Assembly: GCA_019055375.1 (NCBI GenBank)
Contig: JAHQIW010007184.1
Span: 124,001-188,000 of the forward strand
Length of the DNA stretch: 64,000 nucleotides
Source of the DNA: Parelaphostrongylus tenuis
Lineage: Eukaryota > Nematoda > Chromadorea > Rhabditida > Metastrongylidae
Reading direction: 5' to 3'
The notes under the pieces were generated by a model. It was not told the DNA's origin. It worked only from the letters and a program-made list of their open reading frames with translations, and searched no databases. Made by a program: the position numbers and the translations under genes. Within the stretch, counting starts at the first letter, position 1, and every line of letters begins with the position of its first letter. Below, piece by piece: positions 14,601 to 28,500 of the stretch.

Positions 14601-16535
14601 CGATAGAACAGAGTGAAAATCGATTGAAAAACATTGTAAATTTCCACAACTCTTGGGTAGCACGTGTTGCTATCATTTGACTGCTAATGAGAGTTGGTTG
14701 ACTCTTCGATAGCACAAAATTACAGTAATCGCTACCTGACAGAGGAACTCGCTCTTGCTCTCTCCTCTGCCTTCTTTCTTTGTCCTTCTCCGGATTCCAC
14801 TCTCTTTCTTTCTCTTTCTGTCTCTGTGCACCTGTAACTCACATGAATTCTATTTTTGACAAAGTACGCTCAGAATGTAGTAATCTGCATGATCGCCGTG
14901 GGATATAATAGTAAACAAGAAATTTCAGAGCAGGAAGAAGCAATCCAGACATTCGTAACAGAAGTCGCAGAAAATAGTCCCATCAACACGGTTGTGGTAT
15001 CGCTGGCGGTAAGATTTATTGTTGCTGACGAAGACTGTGTTTTCTGAGCCAGATGAAGTTATTCAATTTCAGGGTGAAGTTACTAACAACGACGTTTACT
15101 ATTTGATTATCGATGGAAATATTGAGGAAAAGTTTGCGATCAATGAGCAATCGTGCGTTTTCGATTCCTTCAGAAAAACTTTTGATTAGTGGTTAGAATT
15201 TGAAAAGTACGCAAAAACTGGATTAGAAAATGGGTGTAGATTGCCAAGAATTTCACAGTGATGCTGACTTCCGTCAGTGCCGTCTTAGCGCAAGTGCTGT
15301 ACCGAAGGTGGTCATGTAACTATTTGCGTATAACCAACCATACTTGGTTTTTCGTTTATGTATAAGCACACGAAAGCTTTCAGTGGTGTCCTCATAACCG
15401 TTGGTGAACTTGATCGAGAACGAACGGCAATGTATTCGTTGCAAATTGACACTCGTAGTCGACATCCTGACCAGCATCTGTACTGGACAATTGTACAGAT
15501 CAGTGTACTGGTAAGAATAACCTTATCGCATAACAGAGATGCATATGATGAACACTAAATAAGTTGGTACCTGTACTCATGTAAACATGTACAGCGAATA
15601 AGGTATAAGCGAACAGTGATGGCCATACACTTATGGATGTGCCTTGCATAAATTTCATTGTAAAAAAAGTAACACATTTGTCTTATGCTCCAATTTGCGG
15701 GGTGTAACACTTCGAATAAAGTCGGACCGCCATTTGACTCCAGAATGTATGAAGCCTCGTTTAGCTTTGTTGAGAGGGTGAACTAATGAACCAGAGACTT
15801 TGTGTATACACAACGGCACATTATTCGGTTGAACGTGGCCTCACCAAACCCTCCATCCCTCCGGGATAGGTGAATTTGTATCAGACTTGTCTGGGAGATT
15901 ACCGGCACTGATTTGATACATCGGTAGGCCACCGCGAGTTATTGTCAAGGCCACATAATTCGCAGCCAATGACCTTAGGCGAAGATGAAAAATGTGTGCT
16001 TTAACTTTTATTTCGAGAGATTTTGAGACCTGTCCGAAGCAGTGTAATCTGTGATAACATAATTTGAGCCTCTCATGAGGTTTTCTGTAGTATTTCTGCA
16101 GTAAAGAGCACGTCTTTCGTCATTACAGCCTCGTCAGTTGCACGGTGCATTTCGGTTCAGACAGTTCCGCGAAAAGATATCCCTACATAGAGGGATCAAC
16201 GCCGAAGTATTTGCACCTGCCGCTAGGTGAAAGAATCACCCAATGAGCAGTGTTGCATGCTCGATTGCTCATGGCTGCTAAATCTGATTATCATACCTAT
16301 CGTTTTATACCTTTTGAGACCGTGCTCAAAATATAGGGATTTCTTCCCACGGAACTGACTGAACCAAAAGGCATCGTGCAGTTGACGAGGGCATAAGCTG
16401 GAACTCGTGTCTTACGTTGTATAAGTGTCATAAGAGACCTCATGAAAGGTTCAAATATGTCATCATATTATATTCAAGACGAATTCATGGAGCATCCCTG
16501 GGAAACTAATCAAAGCAGAGGACTTTACTATCTAT

Positions 16536-16575
<40 letters not shown>

Positions 16576-19500
16576 GGTTTATATATATACATATATATAC
16601 GTGTATACATATGTGTTTTTATGCATATATATATTAAATCTTAAGGATGTAAACGACAATTCACCTCACTTTGTTGGACCTCAACCAATTCGACTCCAGC
16701 TTAATGTTCATGATCTCAGTCAGCTGAAATCAAACATGATCGTTGGTAGGGATATGTTCAAGTATTCCTTCAAGAGAGCTATTCATAATAGACAAAATCA
16801 TTTCACTTGCATATTTTTTCGTTCAGGAAAAGTCATCGTCGAAGATCCTGATGCCGATGATAACGGCCGCCTGGAGCTGCGTATCGCATCGGAAATGAAC
16901 AGGTTGATTTAATACTTACAACGAGATTTAGAATGTGAGAGTTGACGCACAACAATGATTCGCACTGGTTCGGAATTGATGAGGAGAATGAGGGCGTTTA
17001 AAAAACCCTATGAAGTATTTGAACCGGTGTAAATCACCTTGTCACAAAAGTATCCTGAGAGTTCTATTGTTTTTTGAGACTGTTTACGGTGTCGAACGAT
17101 GGAGTAGTGTCAGTCAATGGCGATCTCACTGCCGCTCATTTTGGTGACCACCGAATGTTTATTGTGGCAAGGGATCATGGTGATCCGCCTCGAGAAACTA
17201 AGGCTGAAGTGATTGTGAGCATCTTCAGCACTTTCATTACGTTCGCCAACGGTCCACAATCAGTGAGTTTAGTATCTGCAGTGTTTACATTCAATAGATT
17301 AACACTGAAGATTTTCTTGAAATTTGTCGTTGAATGAAAAAAAATAATAAATTCTATACGTTTCCAGCCAAAATTAATGATAAACTTTTTTAAACTTTTG
17401 TTCGAACGAAGGTGAGGAGGTGTGGTGGTAAGTCGTGCGATGTGTCACGAAGCACATGGAATAAGCTGGCAAGGTTCGATCCTCTTCTCCAACACTCTCT
17501 TGCAAGTAGTTAGCGAGCTACTTATGTAAACCCTAGTTAGATTATTTTTAAGAATGTAATTAGAATCGTTCCGATCAGCATTCTTCGACATTTGTAAAGA
17601 AAGCGACATGCTCAAGCACGAAACGAAGCACCACGAGAGGTGTTTGAAGAGGTCTGTGGAAGATCAATGCAAGGGAAGAAGTCGAATGCAAGAAGTACTG
17701 ACATCTTCACGGCAAATTGTTGGCGGCATGTAGAATGAGATAAATTAATAAATAGTACTTCTACTCGAATACCTGCTTTCTACCTTGGCTTCAAGATACA
17801 TAAGTAGCATTCAATAGTAATCCTTCAAAATTTGCAGAAGATGCATCTTGAGAGAAGCGCTTCATTACTACAGTTTACAGAGTTCAGATGCACTTTTCTA
17901 GCACTTCATTTGATTCGTCGTCACAATGTTTTTTTTTTCACTGCACGGATTCCAGTGCTTCTAGCATTCAATGGTTTTTCGTCTTCTTCTTGAACAGCGT
18001 AGAATACTGGTTGATCGAGTTTCCCTACATTTTGGAGATTTGCCTTGCTGTGGCGTTCCATAAGATGTTGTTGTTGACTGCCGTAAAGAGGTAAGGGATG
18101 GAGCTTGGCTCCACGCGCCCCGTGACCAACGTCACAGCCACTCGACCACGGCGCCCCTAATTAGACCATTTGATTACCACCTAAAATCACCTTATCACCT
18201 TTCATTATCACCTATGTTGGAAAAGGAACCAAGAGTCCAGATGAAGCAAAAAAATATGAAATCTTATAAAGTTTTAAAATCGTTCAAATAGCAAATTATT
18301 CCTTTTTGCTACATCAATAGCACTCTGCGTTTGTGGTGCATACATTACACTCATAATCCAAAGCAAATCTTTTTTATACACAATATTGCAAAATTTTTTC
18401 CTATATTTCTCGTGGAGCCGTAAAACAGTGTTAGAGGTGCCTGGAATGCACACGTGATTGTTAGTTCAATCGCACACCGCGGATTCACTAGGTCTTTTAT
18501 CCTTCAAGAGGCAACAAGTTGGTACCAAGCTTCTCTAGTGAGATAACGGCGCTCACTTGATACATTGCGATGTCAAGGGGACTCATTTTAGTTAGCAGAT
18601 ATGTACAATCTACTGTAATCATCCATGGTGGTCTCGAATACCCTCACATTTCTAGGACTAATCAACGTTAAGCGCTTCATCCTTTACGCTATGCATGTCT
18701 GCCATTTCAAACATAATTCCACCGCAGATTTGGGTGAAGGCGTTGAAAAAATTATTGTTGAAGTGTGTACATGAGAGAGATACTTGGGATTCAAATTCCC
18801 TATCCATCATTTCCACTGGCCAGCGAAAGAATGTAAATTGCACTTTTGAGAACACCTTAGGGAGAAGAGTACATACAATTCAACTCGGAAAATTATCAAA
18901 CCACTTGCACGAACGTCCAACATTGTTCTATATCTGTTAGAAACAATGTATGGTCAATGCAGGGCTGAATGTGGGGCGGTGGTCACTGATGAGGAGGACG
19001 AACCTCCGAAACACCGGTGTATGACCCTGGCGTACCAACCCCTTTTTGAGCTTAAATCATTCTTTTTTGGAGTTATATTGAATGTTTTTTGGGGGTTTCA
19101 AAAAAAGTCGATCTTTTGAATTAATGTATGGTCAGTTCTCAAAATTTCTTTGGCAATAAGATACATTTATACACATGATATATTTTCTGAAAAAGAAGAG
19201 CCCTGGGACATCTTGCAGCTGAAGGACACTTGTCAACAGAACTATAGCGTCATTTTCGATACTTAGGAGTCTATCCAGCACTATGCATACTGCAGATATG
19301 TGATTTGACAGCACACATTCAGTGATGTATCTGCCAAAATTACTTAAAAATTTCAAGAATTGCTATTTGTTTTTATGACCCAACTTTGCATACTGTGTGG
19401 ATCCTATCACATTTCTCCTACATTCGGTCGTGTCTATTATGCCATCCACAAAGGTCTTTCGAAATCCATGTGCGGGATCGCTTCTATGAGTTTCTTGTCT

Positions 19501-22500
19501 CCTCATCATGTCGTTGATTACTGATTGTCATTACTCCTCAAAATTGTGAGACAACTCCACTAGACCATTTCAGGAGTTGAAACTATTTAAGTGTTGATAT
19601 TCCACAAAAAAGGGAGCCCTTTCGAGGCAAGTTTTGACATTCACTCGCCAAGAAGATCTGTTTGGCCCAAAGGATGACAAAGCCAGCTATCATCTGTCAT
19701 TCCACTACATCTGTAATCATTGAGCTTTTTGTCTTCCGTCAAGACCCGTGTAATACCTGCAGAATTTATCATTTCATCACTTTCCCAGGCTGGTGAAAAA
19801 GTACGGTTTCAGGTCCTGCCAAACTGCATTCACTTTTATGATTTGTTTTAAATGGCGAGAATGGTAGAATGGTCAATGTTAAGTTCTCTTGCAACTCTCG
19901 TGTAGTTAAAAGGATCAGTTCCGATCATTGCTTTTTACGTGACTTCTGATGACATTAGTACAAAAGTAATTGCGGTTTATGCACTGTTTTGATAGGTCTC
20001 CCCGAAGGAACATCTCTAACCACCATTACACGTACTTTCGTTACTAGTTCCTAGGCTAAATGCGTTGTTTCCTATAACGAGTTGCCTCTGTTGCCTTATG
20101 ACCCAGTTTGCACTCTCGCTCGGAAACCGCACTTGCTTTTGCACCAATCAATGTCCTTTCCTTAGACTAAAATAAATATGAAATAGACAGTAAGCAATAC
20201 GTCGTTGGCAAGAAAACATAAAGTGAGAAATGCTCATTAGGTTGATGTATAAAGTGAGCACCTTCAACTAAGGATGTATCTTGATATCAAACGGTGCATA
20301 TCAACGATACATCAATTAGTCTTTCACTAACCTAATACTTGACGCATATCAGAATTAATTTTATTGTAGGGGCTCCAGTAGCTATAGCATTCAAATCGTA
20401 TCTCCACATACCCAAGGATTCATGTTCTTCACGAACGTTATAGAATACTGGTCGAGTACGTCTCCTTGCAATCTCGAGAATAGACAGGCTAAAGCGTTTC
20501 ATAGGACGTTTGTTATTGGTTGCAGGAGAGTATTGGGACGGATAGGGTCCAGTCCCAACGCCTAGCTTTCATTTAACCGCTAGCCCACTGGCGCCCATCA
20601 GTGTTAATTAGTTGCTTGATACAATTTGCATAATATATGATTTTTTATAGATAGGAGGTTTCGAAAAAACAAGTTCTATCGAGGAGACACCAACACAGCC
20701 AGATTACTATTTTCCCACCGTTACAGCACCACCTTCGAGTAAAGATTATAGTGCGTTTACTCTGATTAGATTGAACGACTTTTTTGCATTTTTTTCATAA
20801 TAAACGGCTTTAGTAATTAAACTGAACACACGTAATCGTTGATAGAGGAACATTCAATAGAGAGTATCTGCAAGAGAAACACTTTTTTGGCGTCTAATCA
20901 TCGTGATTTCGTTAGCTGTGCCAGGATAGTCATCGCAAAAAAAAGTTTTTTTGAGTTTGAGTTTTGAGTTAAAAGTTTTAAAGTAAATGTTTCAGCATTC
21001 TTTCCATTCCCATCACCTCCATCTCTGCCGCCGAACCCAGTCGTGCCTGTTGTGAAAGTTACAACTACGAATATGGGCTCGGTGAGCTTTACATAGGTTT
21101 CACTCTCAATTTTCAAGACCTTTTTCATTGCGCCAAATTAGTTTCACAGAAGAATACAATAGAAGCTCATTTTGTCTACCGATTTGGTCTGTCCCACAGA
21201 TTTAGAGCAGAGTGCATCCACAAGTGCATGGGAATTCCAGTTGTGGTTTCATCCAATTCATTGTTTTCTAACCGTCATTTATGAAGTATTTGACTTTATC
21301 TGGAAGTTTCTGCACTATTCAAATAATTGCCTCTTTATATCAACAAAATAAATACTGGTCATGTTAATATAATAAATACCAGTCCACTGTGGTCTACATT
21401 GAATTCGTGACATTGCCGCACCACAAATTCCATGGTGACGCGGTATCCAGACGTCTTCTCCTATGTGTATAAATCGGAGATAAACTTACTGCTTGTAGCC
21501 AAAATTTCTCTATGATTACCCAAATTTATGGGTTTGTTTTGATTGATTAATAGAGAGCAATATGGCAGATACTTGAGACAAGAAATATTTTCGAATTGAA
21601 AAATTAACTGTTAAATGGTCACACGAATATTCCGGGTTTTGTGTTCTGCTCGCCATGAACATAACTTGTATCAACTAGTTATAATCATCACCTGCTAAGC
21701 CATTGCATTTGGCTATTAGTTATCTTTGTCACCTGGTAGCAGCGATTCGTTATCCTTTGTCGCTGTCGCTGGAATTACGTTTTCCTGAATTTTTTCTCTC
21801 TGAGAGAGTTTTCAGCTAAAAATTACTAGTATAGGAGTTTGTCAGATATAATCCGCGCTAGATGGAAAATCTTCAAAAAACTTCATTGAAATGCCAGATT
21901 ATTTATTGCAGCGAGTTAAAGGTCCTTGAATTCAACTTAGAAATGCCTTTAACTACAAATTTTCTGCACTGAGTAATTCCTTAGGAATCCCCATTCATTC
22001 TACTCTGTTTGAAGTTCAGTTTGGGTATGTGGATTTATAGTTCACCTGCAAGCCTCTAATGTCAATCGACAAGCCTCTAATGTATAAATCGGCGTTGTTA
22101 TCCTTCTAGAAAAGTTTAAATTTATCTTTACCTTATGGGATTAGGGCTGCATTTTTAGCGAAAAGCGGCGCAAAACTAACGACCATGTTCTTTTTTTTAG
22201 AATACCTCTTGGCTTTTAGAAGATTGATTAATTACACCTTCTCGAAGAAACTGCCATTATGAACTTTAATAAAGTTAATGCTTTCAAAGCACTACTTTGT
22301 CTTCCATAGCTATCACAAACTGGAGCAACAAGCTGAGTCATTTTTAGATCAGCTCAACGAAAAATTTGTGGACTTTATCAGAAAAACTGCCAACATCAGC
22401 TGAGACAACATTATCTGAATAACGACTGTGAAAAGTGGCAGCACGATCGCGGTACGTCTAACAACAGCTTTCTTCACATTGCTCTCGTTCTTTCTTCCCT

Positions 22501-25500
22501 AACTCCTTTCTGTTCTCTCTTTCAATTTATTTCCTCTATTCCTCTTCTTTTTAGTTCGCCGATTTTGATTTGATACTAGGAAGAGCTTCAGTACTTTTAA
22601 GACGATTGTTTCAGAGTGAAAGGCTTTCTCCACTGATTTTAAAACTAGCTCCTGGGTTGTCCCATAATTTCTTTATGGATCTTTTGCTAATGAATTTGCA
22701 GTTCATTCAAGAAATCAATCAAGAGTATGATCACCACCATGATCAATGATATGCAACCATTTCCTGGGCGGAATTTAGATGTCTTCCACCCAGAAATAAT
22801 GTGGATGGCGATCACGACGTTGGTGAGGTCGCTTGTGAGCTGCTTGTAATCTGCAAATTTTCCTCCCCGCGATTCTGCTTCAAAGCGCGGAAGGGATGAT
22901 AATCTAATGAGCCATATCAGAGCTAGATGGTGGATGTGGTGTCGTGGTCCAGCTCAGTTTCTCAAGAATGTGACATGGCGAGTTTGCAATGTGAGATAAT
23001 CGGTCTATGCTTGAGGTGTCCATCGAGACATCACTTTGTGGTTATGAATTTTGTTTAGATGGCTAGCGATAGTTCCACGGCCGTATTTAAGTGTTTGACT
23101 GAACTTATTAAAGCATTTTCCAACATACCACAGTTCTGGCAATATCCCTATTTGATTTAGAAGAATAATCAACATAGTCTGATAGAAAATTTTGAGCATT
23201 CGTGAGATCTGCTATGGCAATTCTAACTCTATACGTACGTGGTTTTTTAGCAGTAGCACAGGCTATTCGGCTACTCGCCTCTGTTATAGGGAATCAATGT
23301 GAAGCATGTTACACCCTGCGCAAGGTAAAAGCATTACCCAAGGTTATGTTCCTTGAAAGTGATTTTTTTTTTCGACTCTCGTATTCTTGGCTCATGGCTT
23401 ATGCAGCATGCATGAATCACTACAAACAAAAGTGCGAAAGAAATTGGGAGACAACCCAGTGTTTCGATAAAACTTTGGGAAAGTCATCGCGCCTTTGTAA
23501 TTTTTATTTCTCCTTATTGAATGTCAGTGTGAATTATAGCCAATGGTGCCATCAACTACTACGACGCTAGTGCCAGAACGCTTAGCGCCTGTTTTCAATC
23601 CTGCACAAATTACAGTCAGTGTTGACGAAAATGAAGCAAAAGTTGAAATTGCAGGCGTAAGTTCTTCAGAGAAACAAAATGGCCAAAACGCTGCAATATG
23701 ACCTGGGGACTATTTTACAGGTTCATGCCACCTATCCTGATGGCCGTCCAGGGACAATCTCCTATGTACTGCAGAAGGGTGATCCTACAACATTCGAGTA
23801 AGTGTTGTGGTCACTTTATGTTATTCTTTTTCATTGTATGTCGATAGCTCGAAGTTCTTACTTCTAAATAATTAAGAGTAATATTTATACCGATTAAATG
23901 AATTTGTAGATTGCAGACTTCTAACATTTAAAGTTTTACTGTACGCAGTCAGATGCAGACAAGTTCAATTTCTGCCTCTAATTGAATTTTCGCTAAGAAC
24001 TTAGTGAAGCATTTGGAAAACTGACCTTACACGTTTTTTCGGGGAACAAGAGTCCTTTTTTGGTTGTAATGCGATAATTAAACATTAATGCGAAGCGCAG
24101 CAGATTAATCTATAGGAGAATCGTTGAGACTGCCGGCATGTTCTAGGAGATTGCACAATCAACAACACTTAACGTAGAATTCCGCAGAATTCCGATTTTT
24201 TTTTATTAAATGTTATTTGATTTTGCTTGTTCAAACCAAAAATATTTTTTTAATATTCCGCGACAGCGTTGTCACGCAGTGGTTAGAAATGCCGTGTGAT
24301 AGGCTTGTGTTTTCTATATCTCCATCTCACAAAAACTATTCTAACTTTCCAAACCTTCGGGTTAGCAACAAATTTGTTCGGAACGATAAAAAATGGTGAC
24401 TTGATCGGTCGGGCCTGTAAATAATATACCTAATATGAATTCGCTTTACTTAACAATGCAGAGAAAGAAGTCGAGTGCATGGCGCATCTCTCAACCATTG
24501 ACCAATACCAAACTCTCTCATCTTTTTATTTACAAATTTCGTAGCCCTTGTGGATGCACTCACTACATCATCAGTGTTTCCTATCAGAATGTGCTCTTTT
24601 CACGGCGAAAAATCTCTCAGATTCACAATTATCAGGTGTTAACAACTTTCGAGAAATTGATATAAAGGGTTCCCATTTTGTTTGCATCTATACATTAATG
24701 AAATTTATTATTTATCTGTACGTACCTGCATTTACAGGGTATCATCTTCTTCGGGTAAAGTAAAGCTACTTAGACCATTAGACGCCGAAAAGGACACCTC
24801 CTATATGCTGCAGATATCAACGGCAGAGGTGAGCAACTGGGAAAACGTCTGGATAAAGTATCGAGACGAGCAATTACTGCTGCTAATATCTGTAATGTTA
24901 ATGCATTTATTGGTCGTTAATCTTGAATTTGTTGTCTTTCTCCCATGCAAAGTGGAGGAACTCTATTGCGCATAGGTTCTGCCACACGGCTTTTACAATT
25001 GTTTGTCCTGCAATATTGATCCTATATAATAATGATAATGCAGGAATAGCGATGACGAATGGCAATGATAATCTGGGTGTCAAATACATTTGTATTGAAA
25101 TAATCAGCATTTAGAGAATGCACAAAAGGCAACAAGGAACACTAGCAATTCCTTGCAATAGCGTTCAAGTTTTATAAAAAAGGATTATGACATCATACAT
25201 CATCAAGTGTAAAATTATGGCTAGGAGGAAGAAGGGCTAGATACTGGTTTGAGACATCGGAGACCACAGACCCACAACGGTAGCCCTCCCCGTCGCGAGC
25301 GGAGGCTCAGCGGCGAGCAGCACCCAGCGATGAGTGCCTCGTGAGCTGTCTTCCAACGAGAATGTTGCTGGATCGACCCCCTATCACGACGCTCCACTGT
25401 GGTTTTTTGACGTTATGCTTTTGTTTCCAGCACAATATGCTTAAACACGTTATCTTTCATGTAGTGACACTGTAACACAAGCGATCAACCCCATAATCTA

Positions 25501-28500
25501 CTTTTCGTATTGAAAAAGAGTGAAATGTTAGGCAACTGAGCGTTCTTCGCTGTAGCAATCAAGTTATAGAAGAGCCCTCAATATTAATCGACGCAGAAAG
25601 TAATAGCAAAAAAACTACAGTGGAGCGCCGCATTAGGGGATTAAATCAGCAACATTCTTCCCAATTGGTGGCAGCATGAGGCACTTGCCACTGCTGGCTG
25701 CTCCCCGCTAAGCCGCCGCGCGTGCGACGGACAGGATTAATGCTGTGGCCCCGTCGTCCTCAATGTGTTGATCTAGGAATCAATGGTGAACCTTATGTAC
25801 CGTTTGTGAAGAGACGGGTCATGCGGTATATTAGCGACTAAATGTCCTTAAGGGCCAAAAAGTTCATGTAATGTATTATGATGAAGATGAAAACGTCACA
25901 AAGGTACCATTAAGATGGATAGGTCACCTTCATCATAATATGGAATGGCGCTGTACAGATACGTTGTGAAATAACGTGTAAAAATCAAATCTAACTCAGG
26001 CCAGAAGCTGACATCGCAGTACAGGATAATGATGGAGTTATTGCTGCGAGTAATACATACTAGACATAAAAACCCAGATGACGCGCTGAAAGATGGAATA
26101 TTTAACGGACATTCTCTATATTACACTAAAAGAAGAGGTTATTCCTTAGCGGATAAGCTAATAATGCTAAATGAAACTTTTGCTCATCTAACATATATGA
26201 ACAACGTCACCAGTCATCTAAGGCTCATTTGCGAGTAAATGTCAAATAGATTCTTTTCAGGCTTCAACATTAGGCATCGATCCTTTCCTGGATCATTATG
26301 TTACGATTATGGTTAACGTGGGTGATGTCAATGACTGGATCCCGACATTTGAAAACACTAATTATAGTTTCATCATCCAAGAAGATACAACGCCCGGTAC
26401 TATAATTGGACAAGTTTCTGCATTTGATCAGGACAAAGAGGTATGCTCGTGTTCTCAGCAGCGCTATGCATTTATGTTGAGGAAATTTGCAATTTCAGGC
26501 TCCTAATAACCGCATACAATATCGTCTAATAACTGCTGGTGGTCTTGAGAATTACTTCTCAGTGAATTCCGAAACCGGACTCATCACACTGGCACTTCAA
26601 ATTGACGCGTTCGCTGGCGAGAAGATTACGGTATGTTGTGGATTATGGTCCTCCTTATACGGAACAAAAATGTCAGTGTTTCTTCTTAAACATTCGAATT
26701 TTTTAGTATATAAAGTATGTCAGCTAAGCTAAGTGACTTTTTAATAGTAGATGTTATCGGAGAAAGAGCTGTGTCCGAGTAATTGAAATGCTTGCCAGTG
26801 CGCGACGCGGAATGATCCCCACCCTCAATGATGGCTATATTACAGGCAAACAAGTATAAATTGCCCTTGTTCCATCGTCAATGATTTTGAGGAAGAATCT
26901 TCTGTGTAGTAGGGGCAAAATTGTGTTTTTTCCATTTGTCGCATGCCATAATATCTGGGATCAATATTCTACCAATTACTTCAAAAGAACTCTAAAAAAG
27001 GTGTTCCATGCGCCAAAATAAATTATGAAATAAAATCACTCTGTTGTGGCTCATACCCGCCACTTGTCGAGTCGCCTATAACTGAAGAGAATGTACACTA
27101 TATGTGATCTTTTGAGTGCATTAGGGCTTTCATTCCACTTGTTTGTTTATATTAGTAACAGTAGCAGCACAACTTTAGTTACGAATCGAAGCATCCGATT
27201 CTGGAACACCACGACATTCGGCGACAACAACAGTACTGTTTGAGGTCGTTCCTAACACTTCAAAGGTTATTTTGGCTTTTTCATTTGACTAGTTCACTGC
27301 ACAGAAATTAAAGTATGAAATCAAATGAAATCATTTTTATTTAACCGCTTTTGGCGGTGATATGATGTTTCAATTATATACCCATTGAGTAGAGTGATGT
27401 GCAAAACATTCGCGTTAGGCGGCATAGAACCCGCACCTCACTCTTTCCGCGTACTCCATCCGTTGCACTACTGACGCCCATTTTGATATGATCTTCAATA
27501 CCCAATATCTGTCAGCATGACTGGGTTCAATGTCAAGAGCGACTACCCGGGCCAGGCCGCTGACTCCTGGCTGCTTACAGATAGATGCGCCGTAGCGTAA
27601 AAAGACTTATGTGCAAAATGGGCGTCAGTAGTGTAATGGATAGAACACGAGCTCCCGGAAAGAGTGAGCTGCGGGTTCTAATCCCGGCTGACGCGGAAGT
27701 TTTGCACAGCACTCTACATCAATAAAGTATAAAATGTCATGCTACTCAAAGTGTAGTGTTGTATTTCAGGTGAATCAAAATGCCACATCATTTTCATCTC
27801 AACCATCTGAAGGAGCTTTGCAATTCAGTCACCGAAACTATACGTGAGTTCTTATTAGTACTTTCTGTCAGATTTCGAAACTGCTCTGCCCTTTCAGTTA
27901 TGAGCTTTTTTTTGGGATTTATAGCTATTTGATTTGATCTAATCGGCAGAAAAGTTCCAGATGACTGTGATATGGCAGATGTAAAAATAGAACTGAGTCA
28001 ATGGAATAAAAAACTTTCTATTCAAGCGACAGTTTTCAACACTTTCAATTGGTGCACCAGTCGTAGTTCAATAGAAATTCGTTCATGTTCTTGTGAGAAT
28101 TTTGCAAAAAGGGAAAGTTGATGGGAGAAAGCAAGGAAACGATAGAAAGAGAGAACGAAAGAAGGAGATGAATGAGATAGAAAACGGTTATAAAGTGTAT
28201 TAGTACGATATAATTGGTTTCATAGGTTGTGATATTCAATTATGTTACGCAAATAAATATATTCCCATTCATGAGACTTATAAAACGGTATTGCTTTAGT
28301 GCTTCTGTTTCTGAGTCTGTTCGACCACCAAATCTTGTGCAGGTGCTGACCGTAAACAACAAGCCGAAAGACACTCGATTCTTAACGTGCAACATCGCAA
28401 GTGGAAATCATCGAGGTATTCTATAGTTATGCCATGGCTTGCTAAATCGGAGACGTGACCATCACCTCATCTCCAATCACGGGTTTGATTATATATGACC

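Larger units (their letters stand above)
14929..17262 (+). other. Cadherin exons 8-13: third and fourth repeats
   Basis: Repeat 3 starts with [19 protein letters not shown] (exon 8), passes through [15 protein letters not shown] (exon 10) and closes with DVNDNSPHF at the start of exon 11. Repeat 4 carries [16 protein letters not shown] (exon 12) and [16 protein letters not shown] (exon 13) but again has no closing DxNDN. Most introns are short: 15009-15072 is 64 bp and 16746-16826 is 81 bp. Intron 10 (15511-16645) holds a family 3 repeat and a long TA tract. Confidence 0.85.
17263..20650 (+). other. Cadherin intron 13 (3.4 kb), repeat-rich
   Basis: I see no host gene here. Contents include a tRNA-like sequence (17405-17495), a family 2 repeat (17985-18165), a family 3 repeat (18440-18600), half of a foldback element (18960-19060), a probable minus-strand transposase relic (19470-20110) and a second family 2 repeat (20425-20600). 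Confidence 0.6.
23540..26630 (+). other. Cadherin exons 16-20: fifth repeat and most of the sixth
   Basis: Repeat 5 begins [18 protein letters not shown] (exon 16), includes [17 protein letters not shown] (exon 18) and closes with [13 protein letters not shown] (exon 19). The Trp in place of the usual small residue after DxND is unusual. Repeat 6 begins [18 protein letters not shown] and has SAFDQDKE and [13 protein letters not shown] (exon 20). It ends in exon 21 (27179-27265, [18 protein letters not shown]) without a DxNDN motif. Confidence 0.88.

Noticed and set aside
22640..22860. Possible transposase remnant in cadherin intron 15
   Set aside because: Translations in all frames gave only short word-like resemblances and no catalytic motif.
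23202..23570. 122-codon open frame on the + strand in cadherin intron 15
   Set aside because: It overlaps exon 16 in another frame, has no recognisable motif, and the real exon joins its neighbours in phase.
27622..27694. A working tRNA-Arg gene
   Set aside because: The anticodon stem pairs poorly, position 33 is not U, and several related copies occur as parts of a composite repeat.
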